Shown piece by piece: positions 39,001-52,151 of a stretch of DNA of 64,000 bases. The stretch is taken from NCBI GenBank assembly GCA_963669155.1, contig OZ022590.1:4751248-4815247 (forward strand), given 5' to 3'. The DNA comes from Arbacia lixula. Its lineage: Eukaryota > Echinodermata > Echinoidea > Arbacioida > Arbaciidae. A model generated the notes under the pieces. It did not search any database. It was not told where the DNA came from and saw nothing but the letters and a program-made list of their open reading frames with translations. Numbering within the stretch: position 1 is the stretch's first letter; the number at the start of each line of letters is the position of its first letter. The position numbers and the translations under genes are program-made.

Positions 39001-41220
39001 CAACATTTCGCGCGATAGTGCGAAAATACATTTTTGCGACACATTCGTAGTCTCAACGAACGGGTGTAATTTTCATTTTCGTAAGACAATGTCATCCCAA
39101 ATTCTGCTCATTTTGTGCCTAAAGCGATTACTTCCCAACAATAACATAGGTGCATATGCATAATGATAATCGATTTTAATTTCAATTGAAAATCTACTTT
39201 CACACTTGAAGACTACGTCGCTGGGTTGCCGAGATCTCCAACACCCCCCCCCCCCCCCCCCCTCCCCTGATTCGGATTAAGCAAAGAACTCGCGATTGTA
39301 GCTGTTATGTATTGCAAGTGCTAGCATTTTCTCCCTTCAATCACCAACGGACATGACGGAGTGACAGTGTTCATGCCATACCTAAAACTTCTTGGCATAT
39401 CTTGTAGAGGGACTTGTGGTGGGATCATCATCACATTGCTCATGAGCGCGGTCTCAGAAATGTGTTAAGGGCACTTTCGAGTTACATCGATACTAATATT
39501 CCATCAATGACCGTGCATATCAGCCCAGATGTGAAATATCTTTGATTTGTATTTGTGCGTTCCTAAACAATGTTTTTAAACATGAACATGCTAAGCATGG
39601 GCGTTGATTAATCATAACAAATCTTAATTAATAATCACTAAGACAATTGTACACTATTATATCAAAATATATACATGACACTGTGTTTATACATGCTATA
39701 GGAGAGGATGGTTCTGGAAGTCAGACTGCCGATGTTAAAAAGATCTCACAATGTTAAGAATGTGAGGTAAAGATTGGTGGCGTGGAAGAAAGTATGGGGA
39801 GAGACGTAATGATGGAAATAAATAATGGAAGGGGATATCAAAGATCAAATGCTGGAGGAAACCAGGGGAAGGTTGAGTTATAGAGAGGACGGTGTGAGGA
39901 AAAGACAAATTCAAAGGTAGAAAGTGAGTCAGAGTGAGATATCCGTAAGAGAAACATATTCCCAGCTAGCAAGCTGATGTCGGGACGATATCGGCAATCG
40001 TCAGCGAGATCGCGGTCGATAAACTGACGTCGCGCCAACATTGTGCTTGTAACAGAAATTATGTTGGCAGTCAAAAAAGTCGGTAATTGGTCGTAATTTG
40101 ACGTCAACTCGACTTAATAATTCCAACCAAATTGCAATATCTCAAAGCCGACGTCATGTCGACATCGCGCAAATGTCTTAAGTGGTGATAATGAAACATA
40201 TCGTAAAATCATTTTAAAATGGATTTTTATATAATAGTAACGATATTTCAAAGCTAACGACGTGACATTGCGTCAAAAGAACATTGTAGATTGAAACGTT
40301 GAGGACGTGGACGTACGTGATCTTGTTAAGTTCGACAGGGACATCACACTCTTGTCCATTTCAAATCACACGCCGTGATGTTGGAAGTCATTGATCAGAC
40401 CGTTAGGATTAGACAAAAGTGGGGTTAACGTGAATTCAATTGATTTGAAAGGTTCTATTAAAACTAAACATCACAGCCCGAAGGCCATGAAGGCTGAAAT
40501 GGGTTCGACGTACAATTGTGACATGTACCAAAGTTTGACATACAATTAATGTAGCAAGCTTATTACGATATTGAAAAATAAAACATGCACAATACCCATG
40601 TTTAGATTGTATACAGTGACTGTACATTTTTGGTTTTGCAATAAAACTCTGACGAATGACATTATCCTGGTTATTGGGGAAAATACAAGAGAGAGAGAAA
40701 AAAAGAGACGATTAAATCGTTGACGCTCAATAGCTATATACATACTGTACATGCACAGGCACTGAATACAAGAACGTAAACATCATCTCAATCTGAAACT
40801 GTTTAGGCCCATTGTTAGAACTGGTAACAATAAAATAAATTAGTAAAGGTGGTTGGAAATGAACTAAAGCGTTCAAAAATATCGCAGTTAGAAATATACA
40901 CCAAGGCCTCTCTAGAACGGAAATGCTTACGTTCCCACCCTTATCCTATTCATTAAACAATGATGAGTCAGGACTTAATTAAAAAATGTATGAATGATTC
41001 GTACATCGTATCAAAATAGGTCTACCGTTGTTTTTATATCTTCAAAAGATATTGCTCTCGGCATACACCAAAGTAACTCCGATTGTACATGTGTCTTAAC
41101 TCATATATCCACGCCACTCTTTTGACAAACAAGCAACAAATTGTCCATATTTTAGATTACCCTTTGTCTTTTATGATGTTTGGATAAGTTTCATTCATCA
41201 AGGAATGCTAAAGCTAAAGC
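36069..41220. other. Gene-free stretch upstream of the ParB-like gene
   Basis: It starts with the presumed promoter region of the ParB-like gene and a run of about 25 T (36226-36250). A TTAAAGGGACC sequence at 36318 may be a TTAA-type element end. Poly-G (38973-38998, 26 bases) and poly-C (39244-39262) tracts follow. Open frames at 37269-37584, 38071-38322 and 38743-39042 have no known relatives that I recognise and no matching exons. Confidence 0.45.
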
Positions 41221-41224
41221 ATTC

Positions 41225-41730
41225 TAACAACTGATGCTGATTGGTCGACATCAGGAACCGGCAGCTGCACTGCATGTATTTAGGAGCGCTCTCCCCTGAG
41301 TTGTGGGAGAAAATAACTCTGAGTTTACCTCAGAGATCAGAAATCCACGAAACCATATCGACAAAAAATTGTCATCTTTTACAACATATATCTTGTTGTG
41401 ATATCTATCACAATTTGGCGTATCAAGTAGTACTGAAGACTAGGTGGGTCATTCTAGCTACTGATGTTGATAGGTCGACATCAGGAACTGATCGCTTCAC
41501 AGGTATTTCGGAGCGATTTACCCCGAGTTGTGGGAGAAAAGCAACTTGGAGTATGCCTCTGATATCAGAAATAATTGCTACCATATTGACAAAAAAGACA
41601 ATTTCTCATCTTTTACAACACATATCTTGTTGTGATATTCATTTAACTTCCATCCATTTAGTAATAACAAAGAAAATGTAGGCCATTCTAAAAACTGATG
41701 TTGGGCTGACTGCAGTAGGCTCTATGAGCA
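41225..41730. repeat. Tandem repeat, about 2.3 copies of a 229-bp unit
   Basis: Each unit starts near ATTCTA..ACTGATG, then GGTCGACATCAGGAAC, GAGTTGTGGGAGAAAA and CATCTTTTACAACA (first at about 41225, second at about 41452). The third unit, from about 41685, is cut short. Confidence 0.85.
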
Positions 41731-42261
41731 TGCTCTCTCCAAGACTTGTCATGCAAAAGTAATTAAAGCAGGTTTACAGTTATCTGTATAGACATATAAA
41801 GCTATCAGGATATTGCTTTATTTATCGACTCCGTTTAAAAACAAAATAAATTCTAACGAGCGGGGGAGGGGGAGTGTGAAAAAAAAAATCGTTGTTTTCT
41901 TACCAGCAATGAAGTACGAGCTAGTAACAGACCTTCATCATATTTTAACCTTAATATGTGGGCTTGATGCAAATTGACAACCAGACAATCCACTGTGCTA
42001 TTTTTTTTTATCGTCAATGTTAAATAGGGAAGTGGCATTTTGAAAGCCATTTGTTTAATTATGGTGATGTAATTACGTCATAAAAAATGTTTATTAATTT
42101 TTACATCGACGCCCTCTATCAGCACTATTCATCCAACTTTGTACAACGGTGTCAAACTAACATTCGTTTTAAATTTCTAGTTTGATAAAATGACTACATT
42201 GATTAATAATTAGGTTATGTATTTTTCATGAAGCATTCTGGCTCGGTCTTCTTTAGGTTTA

Positions 42262-42998
42262 ACTAAACAACAAAAAAAGTAAGCCCCCCCCCCCCCCCCC
42301 CCCCCAAGCAAAAAAGCATAGCTTTTCATCGAAGAGGTTTTGGGCAAAATAATTTGGCAGGATTGTTCCTCAACATATTGACTAACTTATATGTGAAAAT
42401 CACATTAATCAAATTATTCATGCATGAGTGGGCAAATTTTAAAGGCAAAAATGTCACTTTTCAAAAGTCACAAGGGTAATTGGGGATTCTGTGGTATGAA
42501 TTTTTGATGAATTCCATTTCTTGTGCATAATTTATGTCCTTTCAATGTTTATCATCCATCTCTCGATGCACTAACACCTATCCCGTCACTTAACCCATTG
42601 TTCTGGTTGAGTGGTCACCGTTTAACAAATACTCATCCCTCTTGAGTTTGAAACTTTTAAAAAGCCTTTATTTTGGTGAAGAAATAAAACTCTGAATATT
42701 TTGGCAAAGATGTGACATGACCTGTTATGTAAGCATAAGAGGTCATTTTCGTGTCATAGTTGAGTGAAAACACTTTAAAAATCGCACAAGAAATACCAAA
42801 ATGTATTGTTAAAATGGCATTATCAATTACTTTTGTGACTTTACCTTTGAAACACTTTTGACTCATTGGATTAATGTGATTTTCACACAGAAGTTAGGGG
42901 ACAATCGTGCAAAATTATTTTGTCCAAAACCTCTTCGACAAAAAGTTGTGCCATTTTGCTTAGGGGGGGGGGGGGGGGCTTACTGTTTTGCTGTGTTT
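42262..42998. repeat. Fold-back element 'X', copy 1, with poly-C/poly-G ends
   Basis: The left end AAAAAAAGTAAGCCCC (C22 at 42284-42305) pairs with the right end GGGGCTTACTGTTTTGCTG (G run at 42963-42978). Arms continue inward through GTGAAAATCACATTAATC and its complement. The TTAA at 42775-42778 is the empty version of the site that carries insertions in copy 2. Confidence 0.9.
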
Positions 42999-43209
42999 TT
43001 TCAAATTCTCCGTAAGAAGCTAATAATAGATGGAAAGAGAGAGAGAAAGAGCACGTTTCTTTAAACTAAGATTGGACCCAAAGAATTAAAAAAAAAACGA
43101 TCACGCTAGTTTTACCTTGAATTCATAACGCTAATGAACTTATATCACATTTCACCAACACTAACCATCATCTACCTTCAGATACATGTAAAGCATACTA
43201 CCCCTCCAA

Positions 43210-43480
43210 AATGTTAGTGGATTTGTGGTATTATCATCAAGGATTTTTGAATTATATAGAGTACCATCAAAAGCTTAATAAATGCAGACTCTTGTATTAT
43301 TCTTCTAGTCGTTACAAAGGCTCTCTCTCTCTCTCTCATCACAGGTTAGATTTCGCCGATTCTCCAGAGAAATGTTGCATGAATTTCATATATAAACAAA
43401 ATAGGATGCGTAGATGAATTTGGGGGAAATGTCCTCACCCCAGATACGTGCGCAGTTGTAGTATTAAAAATACTCCAAAA
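43210..43480. repeat. Dispersed repeat related to 13240-13500
   Basis: Blocks are shared in order with the sequence outside the giant element (AATTTGGGG-AAAT and CCTCACCCCA). A (CT)n run interrupts it. The apparent open frame is broken by stops. Confidence 0.5.
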
Positions 43481-44715
43481 TAATGCGTCTACAGTGTAAA
43501 GATTTAATCGGGGAATATTGTTACGGTAAGGTGAAAAAGGCGCTCAAAATCATATCAAGTTGCAGTCCGGAAATGTTCTTTTCAAAGAAGTACATGTAAC
43601 TTCAAAAACGGCCCTAGCCATGCCCATACTAGTAATTCCATCTACTGATCTGGAAAAGTATCAAATTCCGTGTTCCCTTGTCCTCATTAACTACATAACA
43701 AGCACTTCGTAACAAATATACCTATTCATCAACGAAAGCTGAAATGTATGCATGTTTAGGAATATCTACTTTATGTCCTCTTATAAAGTCCAGGTGGCCA
43801 TGACGCAATTCATGCAGTAAGAGTAGCTGCAAGTAATGCATATTAGGTGGCGGAACCAAACCTCGTTCAAATGGGTATACATTTCTTAAAACATCCTTGT
43901 ATCATCATATCTTGCTGATATTCTGATACCCCGCTCCCGACGTGGGGTGGGGCGTTAAACCTATAAGATTTGAGAAGAGGAAGGAGAACGAAGATCAGTC
44001 AGTGTTGGTGTGGTCATCAGCATAGAACGGTCTTGACAACATATTACCAGTTTTTACCGATTTTACATACAAAATAAGTAATGCGACTATTTTCTTGCAT
44101 TTACACCCTTTATTCTGAGCAGATTTACTGCTTTGCTATGTTTACACGCTTCCACTTACATACCACAATGTAAATCTAACTATAATTCCAACGACTCCTC
44201 AACGTATAAAGTATATTACTCGTAACTTAATTAATTCTATGTTCTACATCTGTACATATTTCGTATATCAGTAATGATAAACCAAAATGACACATATCTA
44301 CTTGATAAAAGAGTGACAATTCAATATTTCAACGGAGCAACTAGCCTTATCAGAAGTGGTGTCAATATAACACTAATCTTTATCCTTTTTTAACTCTGTA
44401 TTTCAAACTGTAATGTCTAATAATCAAATAACATGTTGAGAGTCTAAACACAACAAAAAAAGTAAGACCCCCCCCCCCCCCCCCCCCCCCAAGCCAAATA
44501 GCATAACTTTTTATGAAAGAGGTTTTGGCAAAATAATTTGGCAGGATTGTTTCTTATCTTATTGACTAACTTATGTGTGAAAATCACATTAATCTAGTTA
44601 GTCATGCATGAGTGGGCAAATCTTAAAGGCGAAAATGTCACTTTTCAAAAGTCACAAGGGTAATTGTTCATGCCGTTTTAGCAATACATTTTGGCATTTT
44701 CTGTACGATCTTTAA

Positions 44716-45231
44716 AGATTGTCCGTCCCTTTTGCAAGCTTAAAATTTGAAATCGTCTATCACGATCGTAAATTGAAGAAAGTGTGATTCAAGACCATTT
44801 CTAAGAATATAGCATGTTGAAGCTTTCTGTATATGTAAAAAATTCAGCCGTTAAATTTCAAACCGACTTTTTTCGTACCACGAAAAAAGTATTAGCCTTT
44901 GTTACATTATCTATGTGGTTATTATGCGTGTGTGAAATCCTAATTTTATGAGTAACTACCAAACTTTGGGGATGATTCCTTCCATAGAACAATTTTTTCA
45001 TAATGCGTTTTATAATTTAATAAACAGATTAATCAATAAAGCAGATATTTCAACACAAACTGCTAAGAGCCTGAGGTAAAGACTATTAATCAGACGTTGT
45101 TTTCGTGCATTATTTGAATTTTACACTACGTATCAGTTTCAAATTGTGAATATAGAGCTTGCTAACACTTCTCTATGTTTTGCCAATGTTTCGATGGTTT
45201 TGTGGTGATCTGAAAAAGGGACTGGCTGTCT
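44716..45231 (+). repeat. Element 'Y', copy 1 (516 bp, TTAA-type)
   Basis: Ends are AGATTGTCCGTCCCTTTT and the complement of AGACAGCCAGTCCCTTTT, so there are short imperfect terminal repeats. TTAA flanks both sides (44712-44715 and 45232-45235). A near-identical copy is at 49704-50223. No coding capacity. Confidence 0.85.
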
Positions 45232-45604
45232 TTAAAGGGCATATACTGTCATGGGAAGTCAAAAAGCCTTCAAAAGATGATCGTGAGCAATCTTCTTACC
45301 AATGGTCATTAATTAATGTATTGTCCATTTCAGAAACTTCATAAAAGATGATTTGCCCTCAAACGATCCACATTTGGAGTAATTAGTGATTTAATCACAA
45401 ATCCGCAAAATGTTCGGCCCGAACATTTTAATTTAATTTGATTTAATCACTAATTACTCTAAATGTGGATCGTTTGAGGGCAAATCACTTTCAGCAAGTT
45501 TCTAAAATGAACAATACATGAACCTAAGATCATTGGCAAGATGATTACTCACGATCACCTTTTGAAGGCTTTTTTGTCTTCCCAGAACAGCATGTTCTCT
45601 TTAA
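45232..45604. repeat. Fold-back MITE 'Z', copy 2, inserted beside element Y
   Basis: TTAA at 45232-45235 and 45601-45604. Inside is the same long palindrome as at 19128-19503 (AGGGCATATACTG, TTTGCCCTCAAACGATCCAC, centre TGTTCGGCCCGAACA). It sits in the right-hand TTAA of element Y. Confidence 0.95.
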
Positions 45605-46064
45605 AGTGTTTTCACTCAACCATGACACGAAAATGACTTCTCATGATTATATAACATGTTATGTTACGTCTTTGTCAAAATATCCAGAGTTTTATTTTTT
45701 CACCAAAATAAAGGGTTTTTAAAAGTTTCAAACTCAAGAGGGATGAGTATTTTTTATTTGATGCTCATTCAACCAGAACAATGGGTTAAGTGTCGGGATA
45801 GGTGTTAGTGCTTCGAGAGATGGATGATAAACAATGAAAGGACATATATCATTCACCAGAATTAGAATTCATCAAAAATTAATGTGACAGAATCCAAAAA
45901 TTACCCTTGTGACTTTTGAAAAGTGGCATTTTTGCCTTTAAAATACGCTCACTCTTGCATGACTAATTGGATTAATGTGATGATCACACAGAAGTTGGTC
46001 AATAAGATATGCTATTTTGCTTTAAAGGGGGGGGGGGGGGGCTTACTTTTTTTGTTGCATTTAT

Positions 46065-47810
46065 TTATCTCAATGGCTACTCTCAAAGCTCGCGTAAATT
46101 CGTTCTATCAGCTTAGAAGCCGCCTCCTACTAGCAACTGCTCTCATCAATATGATGCATATGCGATTGTTATTCACGTGGATAATAGGTCATACACACTC
46201 CTATACATTTCAGCTTTCGCTGAGTTACTGAGAACAAGCGGCATTGAAGATATAGATTGTAGCAGCTCAACTGTTCACTCCTTGAATATATTGGGCTGAG
46301 AGGTTAACAAATGATTCCCCCCCCCCCCCCCCCCCCCCTATGAAAGCGAAACACTATTCTTCCCGAAGTCTGTTGTTTGTCACATATTCGTGGTATTTCC
46401 GGTAATCGCCCGACCAACCGCGGCCGGCAAATAAACTTTCTGACACCGCAGAGCTCCGAGAAAGTTTACCACAATGGACAATGATAAACGATGCGCTCCC
46501 GAACGAAGAAGCCGCCCAATAAATACATCTAATCCTAACTCGTTTCTCCTCGTTTTGCTTCTTTCTATTCAGAACTGGTATCTGTGTTATCTCCTTGTCC
46601 ATACCGGGAGCAAGTCAACGAAACATGTTATTCTGACTTCCATCTGAGTCATCGTCTTAACTCTTTCCTGTACTTTACCGTTGTTGAATGGTGTTCAAGC
46701 ACATTAATGCACAATGGTAGTATTCTACCTGGCAATGAAGGGCTTAAACATTTGTAACTGGTTCTGCATACTTTCCCTCTCTTTCTCTCTTTTCCTCACT
46801 TGGCCAGGTTTCGCCCTCCAAACTATCAAAAAGTCATCTTCTCCCCAGAACAACCTTTCTCTATTCAGAGTCAGTGTTGTTTCTGTTCTCTGACATGTTA
46901 TGAGGTATAATAACGATAAAGACAGGGAACCGAGGGTTCTGACCGCAGCAGATAAACACTCTAAACACAATCTCTTTGTCCTAACTTCTAAGGGAGGTGT
47001 GTTCGTACTACTCTGTACAATAAACCTATTGCATGCATGCAGGGATGGTGGTGGTCAAACTACACATTACTAAATTCTTAATAAATTTAATCAACCCATA
47101 GGAAAAACATCCGTTAAAATACGAATATTCTGTTTGTTAAAATCCCCTCATCATAAAATCGAATCCAGCAACACACTGACCATACATACAACAACACAGT
47201 GAATCAATTCGAAAATGGCAATACATGCCAATATTATCGGTTCGAACATGCATAAGTACATGTATACCCGTTTGAATATCAGTGGAAATAGTGTCCACAT
47301 TAAAACAAAGAAAACATAGCTTCTGTGGAATTTTATTGCATCCGTTATGTCTTTCTCTTTTGGGCGGCATCATTCTTCAAGTCTTGTTTGAATCTTGCTG
47401 GTTGAGCGGCCGCGACCGGCCGGTCTTCATGTCTCTGACAAACATTGCATTTTTGCTAGTTCCATTAGTTTTTCCACAGCAATTTTTGTCTGTTTTGTTA
47501 AGTTCCTTGGTTTGTGATCCCAGCCTCCAATTGACTTTAACTTTAAGTGAACTGCCAAGGTGTTCAGGATTCAATTACCTACAATGAAATCAATATTTAG
47601 CTGTAGATACAAGTGACCAAATTGTAAATGCCACCATGTGTTAAAATATTTGTTCTCTCCATGAACTACGTAAAGGTAAAAGCGAATTGTTTACCAGGGT
47701 AGTAAATAATTGCCATGATCATTGAATTTTGTTAGATACACAGTAACAAACAATATCACATTATTTTTCTTGAATATCAAAGTAGGGTGTTTTAAAATTG
47801 CGGGAAGCAC
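46065..47810. other. Gene-free stretch with poly-C
   Basis: A C run of about 22 (46317-46338) and open frames of up to 101 codons on both strands (46354-46602, 46725-46970, 47137-47587). I see no family motif and no consistent splice chain, so none is called. Confidence 0.4.
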
Positions 47811-47811
47811 T

Positions 47812-48175
47812 CGTTATTCCGAAGGCTCGTTATTCCGAAAGTTCGAATGCTCCGAAGGTTCGTTATTCCGGAGGTTCGTTAACAAACCTTCAAAGTAACG
47901 AACCTTATTTCGTTTTCGGATTTCGGATTAACGAACCTTCAGAGTAACGAACCTTATTTCGTTTTCGGAATAACGAACCCAGCTTTATTTTATGGATTAA
48001 CAAACCTTCGGCATTACGCCAAAAATGCTCGGATTAACGAACCGTTTTTCGTTTTTTTGACTAACGAGCATCGAGGTATAGGCAATTTATGTGTTTCGGA
48101 ATTACGAACCTTCGGAATAACGAACCCTCGGAATAACGAACCCTCGGAATAAACGAGGCTTCGGAATATCGAGCT
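47812..48175. repeat. Array of CGAACCTTCGGAATAACG units that switches orientation
   Basis: The first part reads CGTTATTCCGAAGGTTCG. From about 47885 the complement (CGAACCTTCGGAATAACGAA) takes over and repeats with variants and gaps to about 48170. Units are 18-30 bp and can pair with each other. Confidence 0.9.
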
Positions 48176-49228
48176 GTAACCTTTGTGCATTGTTTTAGAA
48201 TATGGAACCTTTGTTCTGGAGAGGACATGTTAAACATTGCACTAGTGTGAAATACTTACTATCCATAAGAATTTAAAGAGGAAATAAAATCTCATTATGT
48301 TGAATTGAAGCATACAATAATTTTTGTATCACAAAAATAGATGTCAAATTCCACATTGCTTAATAATATCAAAAAGTTGCCTGTCCTGGAGAGGACACAC
48401 TTTTAACGGAAAATAGATTGGTCAAAATAACTATGTAACAAAATATATCCATCACTTTGTCATATGTTTTTAATTACAACTATTCTGAAGATTGAATTAG
48501 TTAAGTTTTGGCACATATTTATCAATTTAATTCACTGCTGGTGACTTAATTGTTCAAGAGAGGACACGGTCTTTAAATTTAACGAAAAGATACATTTTAC
48601 AAAGACATTCATAAGTTCCACATTTATGGGTTAAATTTCATCAAATAGGTTTCACAATGTGAAGTATTGATTGTACTTATAGAGTAATATTAATATTCAA
48701 TACTACTCTCATTGAATACATCAAGGATATTAGTGAACTTTTTTTTAATGTGAAATGAGAATCCATTTTCTGTTAAAAAGAATACCCTAAAATGCTGTAA
48801 ATTAACAGGAGTAATATTTGAAATGTTATGAAATCTCAACTGTAGGTTATTCATGTTAAGGACCATCAAACAAAACTGGTTGTACAGTGAATGTTAAAAT
48901 TGGACCAAAATATGGAAAATCCATTTTTACAAAAGCGTACACTTAATGTGAAATAACACAGATGAATATACAGCTCGTTGCACAAAACTAATTGAAGAAT
49001 GGTTAGAAGACTTAAGGTGTGGTGAAGGAAAGGGTAATTACTTGTTCTTTACAAGTGGTGGGAGTGGGTAATGACAGATAACTACTTTACAACACCCCCC
49101 TTTGTTTGGAAATAAGGCTCCCCTCCCATTTAAATTCCTGTGGGGGTATTAACACGACTAAGGAGGAAGGAAGGTGTGAGGTAATTGTGTTTTGTGAAAC
49201 CAACATGCAATTACTCTATTATTGTTTA

Positions 49229-49263
<35 letters not shown>

Positions 49264-49703
49264 TGGGACTGCAATTTTCCTCTTATCTTTCTATATATGT
49301 GTGTGTGTGTGCTTTTTTTTTTTTTTTTTATCTTACCACCTATTTGTTTCCCCATCCCCCCTTCTCAAAGGAGAGCTTCATAAGATGCACCTACATAGAC
49401 AAAATTAGAGTCACTTTATTTCATTTTTAGCTTTGAGTTGAGAAGAGAGTCTAGTTTGGGTTGAGAGCTAGAGTTCGACTCTTAGCTAGGTTGTTACACT
49501 ATGTTACGCCTTCGAAATAATCATCGGAATGACTGAAGAAATGTAGTTCTGAAACCACATTTACATATCTGTCAACATCGTTGTAGTATGTACGTCTACG
49601 TCTCAAATGAAAAACACGTAACAATAACAATTATTGTATGAGCACCTAAACAGCACAGACCATGTCTATTCATTGCATTGTACCATACGCTACCTCCATT
49701 TGA
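48176..49703. other. Gene-free stretch
   Basis: The phrase 'CTGGAGAGGACA' or 'AAGAGAGGACAC' recurs at about 48216, 48388 and 48554. A (CT)n microsatellite lies at 49230-49259, followed by (GT)n and poly-T. No gene is seen. Confidence 0.5.
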
Positions 49704-50223
49704 AGATTGTCCGTCCCTTTTGCAAGCTTAAAATTTGAAATCGTCTATCACGATCGGAAATTGAAGAAAGTGTGATTCAAGACCATTTCTAAGAATATAG
49801 CATGTTGAATCTTTCTCTATATGTAAAAAATTTCAGCCGTTAAATTTCAAACCGACTTTTTTCGTACCACGAAAAAAGTATTAGTCTTTGTTACAGTATC
49901 TATGTGGTTATTATGCGTGTGTGAAATCCTAATTTTATGAGTAACTACCAAACTTTGGAGATGATTCCTTCCATAGAACAATGTTTTTCATAATGCGTTT
50001 CATAATTTAATAACCAGATTAATCAATAAAGCAGATATTTCAACACAAACTGCTAAGAGCCTGAGGTAAAGACTATTAATCAGACGTTGTTTACGTGCAT
50101 TATTTGAATTTTACACTACGTATCAGTTTCAAATTGTGAATATAGAGCTTGCTAACACTTCTCTATATGTTTGGCCACTGTTTCGATGGTTTTGTGGTGA
50201 TCTGAAAAAGGGACTGGCTGTCT
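49704..50223 (+). repeat. Element 'Y', copy 2 (about 520 bp)
   Basis: It matches 44716-45231 over its whole length with few differences. It is followed directly by TTAA (50224-50227) with no MITE Z, so it preserves the empty right end. The left flank is TTGA, one base from TTAA. Confidence 0.9.
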
Positions 50224-50227
50224 TTAA

Positions 50228-52151
50228 CGCTCGTCATGATAACCATCACCCTACAACCCCCCCCCCCCCCCCCCCCCATCACCTTTCTGAGAAGTCACAC
50301 GCACCAGTTCCTCCTCCACCCTCAACATTCTCTGTCGAACCCGCCTAAATCATCCGCACCGCTTTCCCGCTCGCACAACGGGCATGTCATCCCTGTGTGA
50401 TAATCGTTTATGCAAAGAAGCACTTTCAACAATCATGATTTGCTTCTCGTTACTTATCAAACTCTTCTCGTGATTTAAAAAATGAGTAATATGTCTAAAG
50501 AGAAGAGAACAGTCACAGAAACCACAATATTGATCGAGACAAATCTGTCACCCCCAGCCTACATTTCTTCTCATTGCACCGGCCTTTGGCCGTGGCAGGT
50601 TTCTCGATAGATCGCTCTTGTATGCCCATTGTCTTGCTTAATACAAGCAACACGAAAACACACATCAATATAAATGTTCAGGTGAAACCATCCTTGGTGA
50701 CACACACCTTGCAAGTGTCATTACTTGTCCGATTTATATAGCCAAGTACACACTTGTAATCATCAGTTCTAGCTCGTTACTACTATTATGCTTATTGCCA
50801 TAACCATATTGATATGTCTATTTATTGTTTTTCTTCGAGCTACAACAAAAACAATGTGTCATCAGGGGGCTCTTACAGGTCATATGTGAAACAACAGATC
50901 AAGGGCGGGTATCAAAAGCACGCAATTTCCCACAGAAATAAAACCGTACTTAATAACAACTTTAAGTTGTCATTTACTTAAATAGGTTAAAAAGCATTTT
51001 ATACTTGGATGGTCAACGGCTGCTAGCTTTGATACGCGCAGGCGCACAAGCACCAAGGCTCTATGGGGAGGCCGCTGGACTCGAAACCTCTGGATTGGTT
51101 GGCTCAAAGTAAATTGATCCAAGCGCGCGGGAAATTCAATCGACAGACATTTCGCTTCGTATATATTCTCTACTTCATCTCGGAGGCGGAAGGGGCATCT
51201 CATCGCATCACAACCCTCATATCGCCGCCGCCAGGCCCCGCAGCTCGCATGGTGTGGTCATCGCTGAAGACTGTCCCCTCACAGCATTATTGCCTTGCGC
51301 GGTAAGTACGAAGTTGATTCATAGTATGCATATTGGTGACCGGTATGATAAAGTTTTCGAGTTAGGTATGTTATGACTGTACTTTTCAATAATCATATTA
51401 CTTTTCCTTATGGATAAAGAAGAAATAGGACTAGCGTGATTATATGACCTATATGATCCATTATCTTGTTAACCCAAGTTTTACATCAAGCTTCAGAACT
51501 TAGCATTAATATCAATAACTTGCACGGGTAAATCAGTTGATTTTGAAAGTCAAAAGCGATTGAAAATAGTGATTGAGCGGGTTGAAAGATTTTGTCATTC
51601 CATCCGAATTATTTCCAGCTATTTTAAAGCGCCGAAGTGTCACTTCTTAATAGCATGTTGTCAAAACAAATTGTTATAAAACTATGTGGGTAGAGCAAGC
51701 AGCAATGATCATACCGGGGACTCTCATACCCTTTTTACATTGGGTTTAGCCCCGGATTTTTTTCGTGAAGCTTTTTAATCTGGCATTTCTTAGTCCCGTA
51801 TTATTTCTTAAACCCGACTTAGGAAATCCACGATGTTCCCACTCGTGGCTAATGATTTCGAGTGGGAGCATCGTGGATTTCTTTAGTCGGGTTTAAAAAC
51901 TAGTACGGGGCTAAGAATTGTTAGTGAAAAAAGCTTTAAAAACTAGACTAAGAAACCCCAATGTAATATATTTAATATTTGGATGCGAACTTTAAAGACA
52001 CGCACATAATATCCGTGGGGTTTCCATCATAATGAACTGAGCGAGGTATGAAAAGTATCTCCGAAAGTACACACACATTGTACCTCTGTCCCACCTCTCT
52101 GCTCAAACCAAGTATGAAGCTTAGCTACGCCTCGTAATCCTTTATCAAACT
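50228..52151. other. Gene-free stretch with a fold-back element
   Basis: A poly-C run (about 50260-50277) and a fold-back element at 51737-51967. No gene is seen; the frame at 51063-51305 is unsupported. Confidence 0.45.
51737..51967. repeat. Fold-back MITE-like element
   Basis: TACATTGGGTTTAGCCCCGG on the left pairs with the region ending AAGAAACCCCAATGTA on the right. The inner arms (CCACGATGTTCCCACTCG / CGAGTGGGAGCATCGTGG) pair tightly around a short loop. Confidence 0.9.

Larger units (their letters stand above)
44449..46064. repeat. Fold-back element 'X', copy 2, split by two nested TTAA insertions
   Basis: Left arm 44449-44715 (poly-C 44468-44490) and right arm 45601-46064 (poly-G about 46026-46041) match copy 1 at 42262-42998. 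Between them lie element Y (44716-45231) and MITE Z (45236-45600), each bounded by TTAA. Confidence 0.9.

Noticed and set aside
47137-47587. Overlapping open frames on both strands
   Set aside because: No recognisable family, no splice chain to another exon, and both strands are open by chance.
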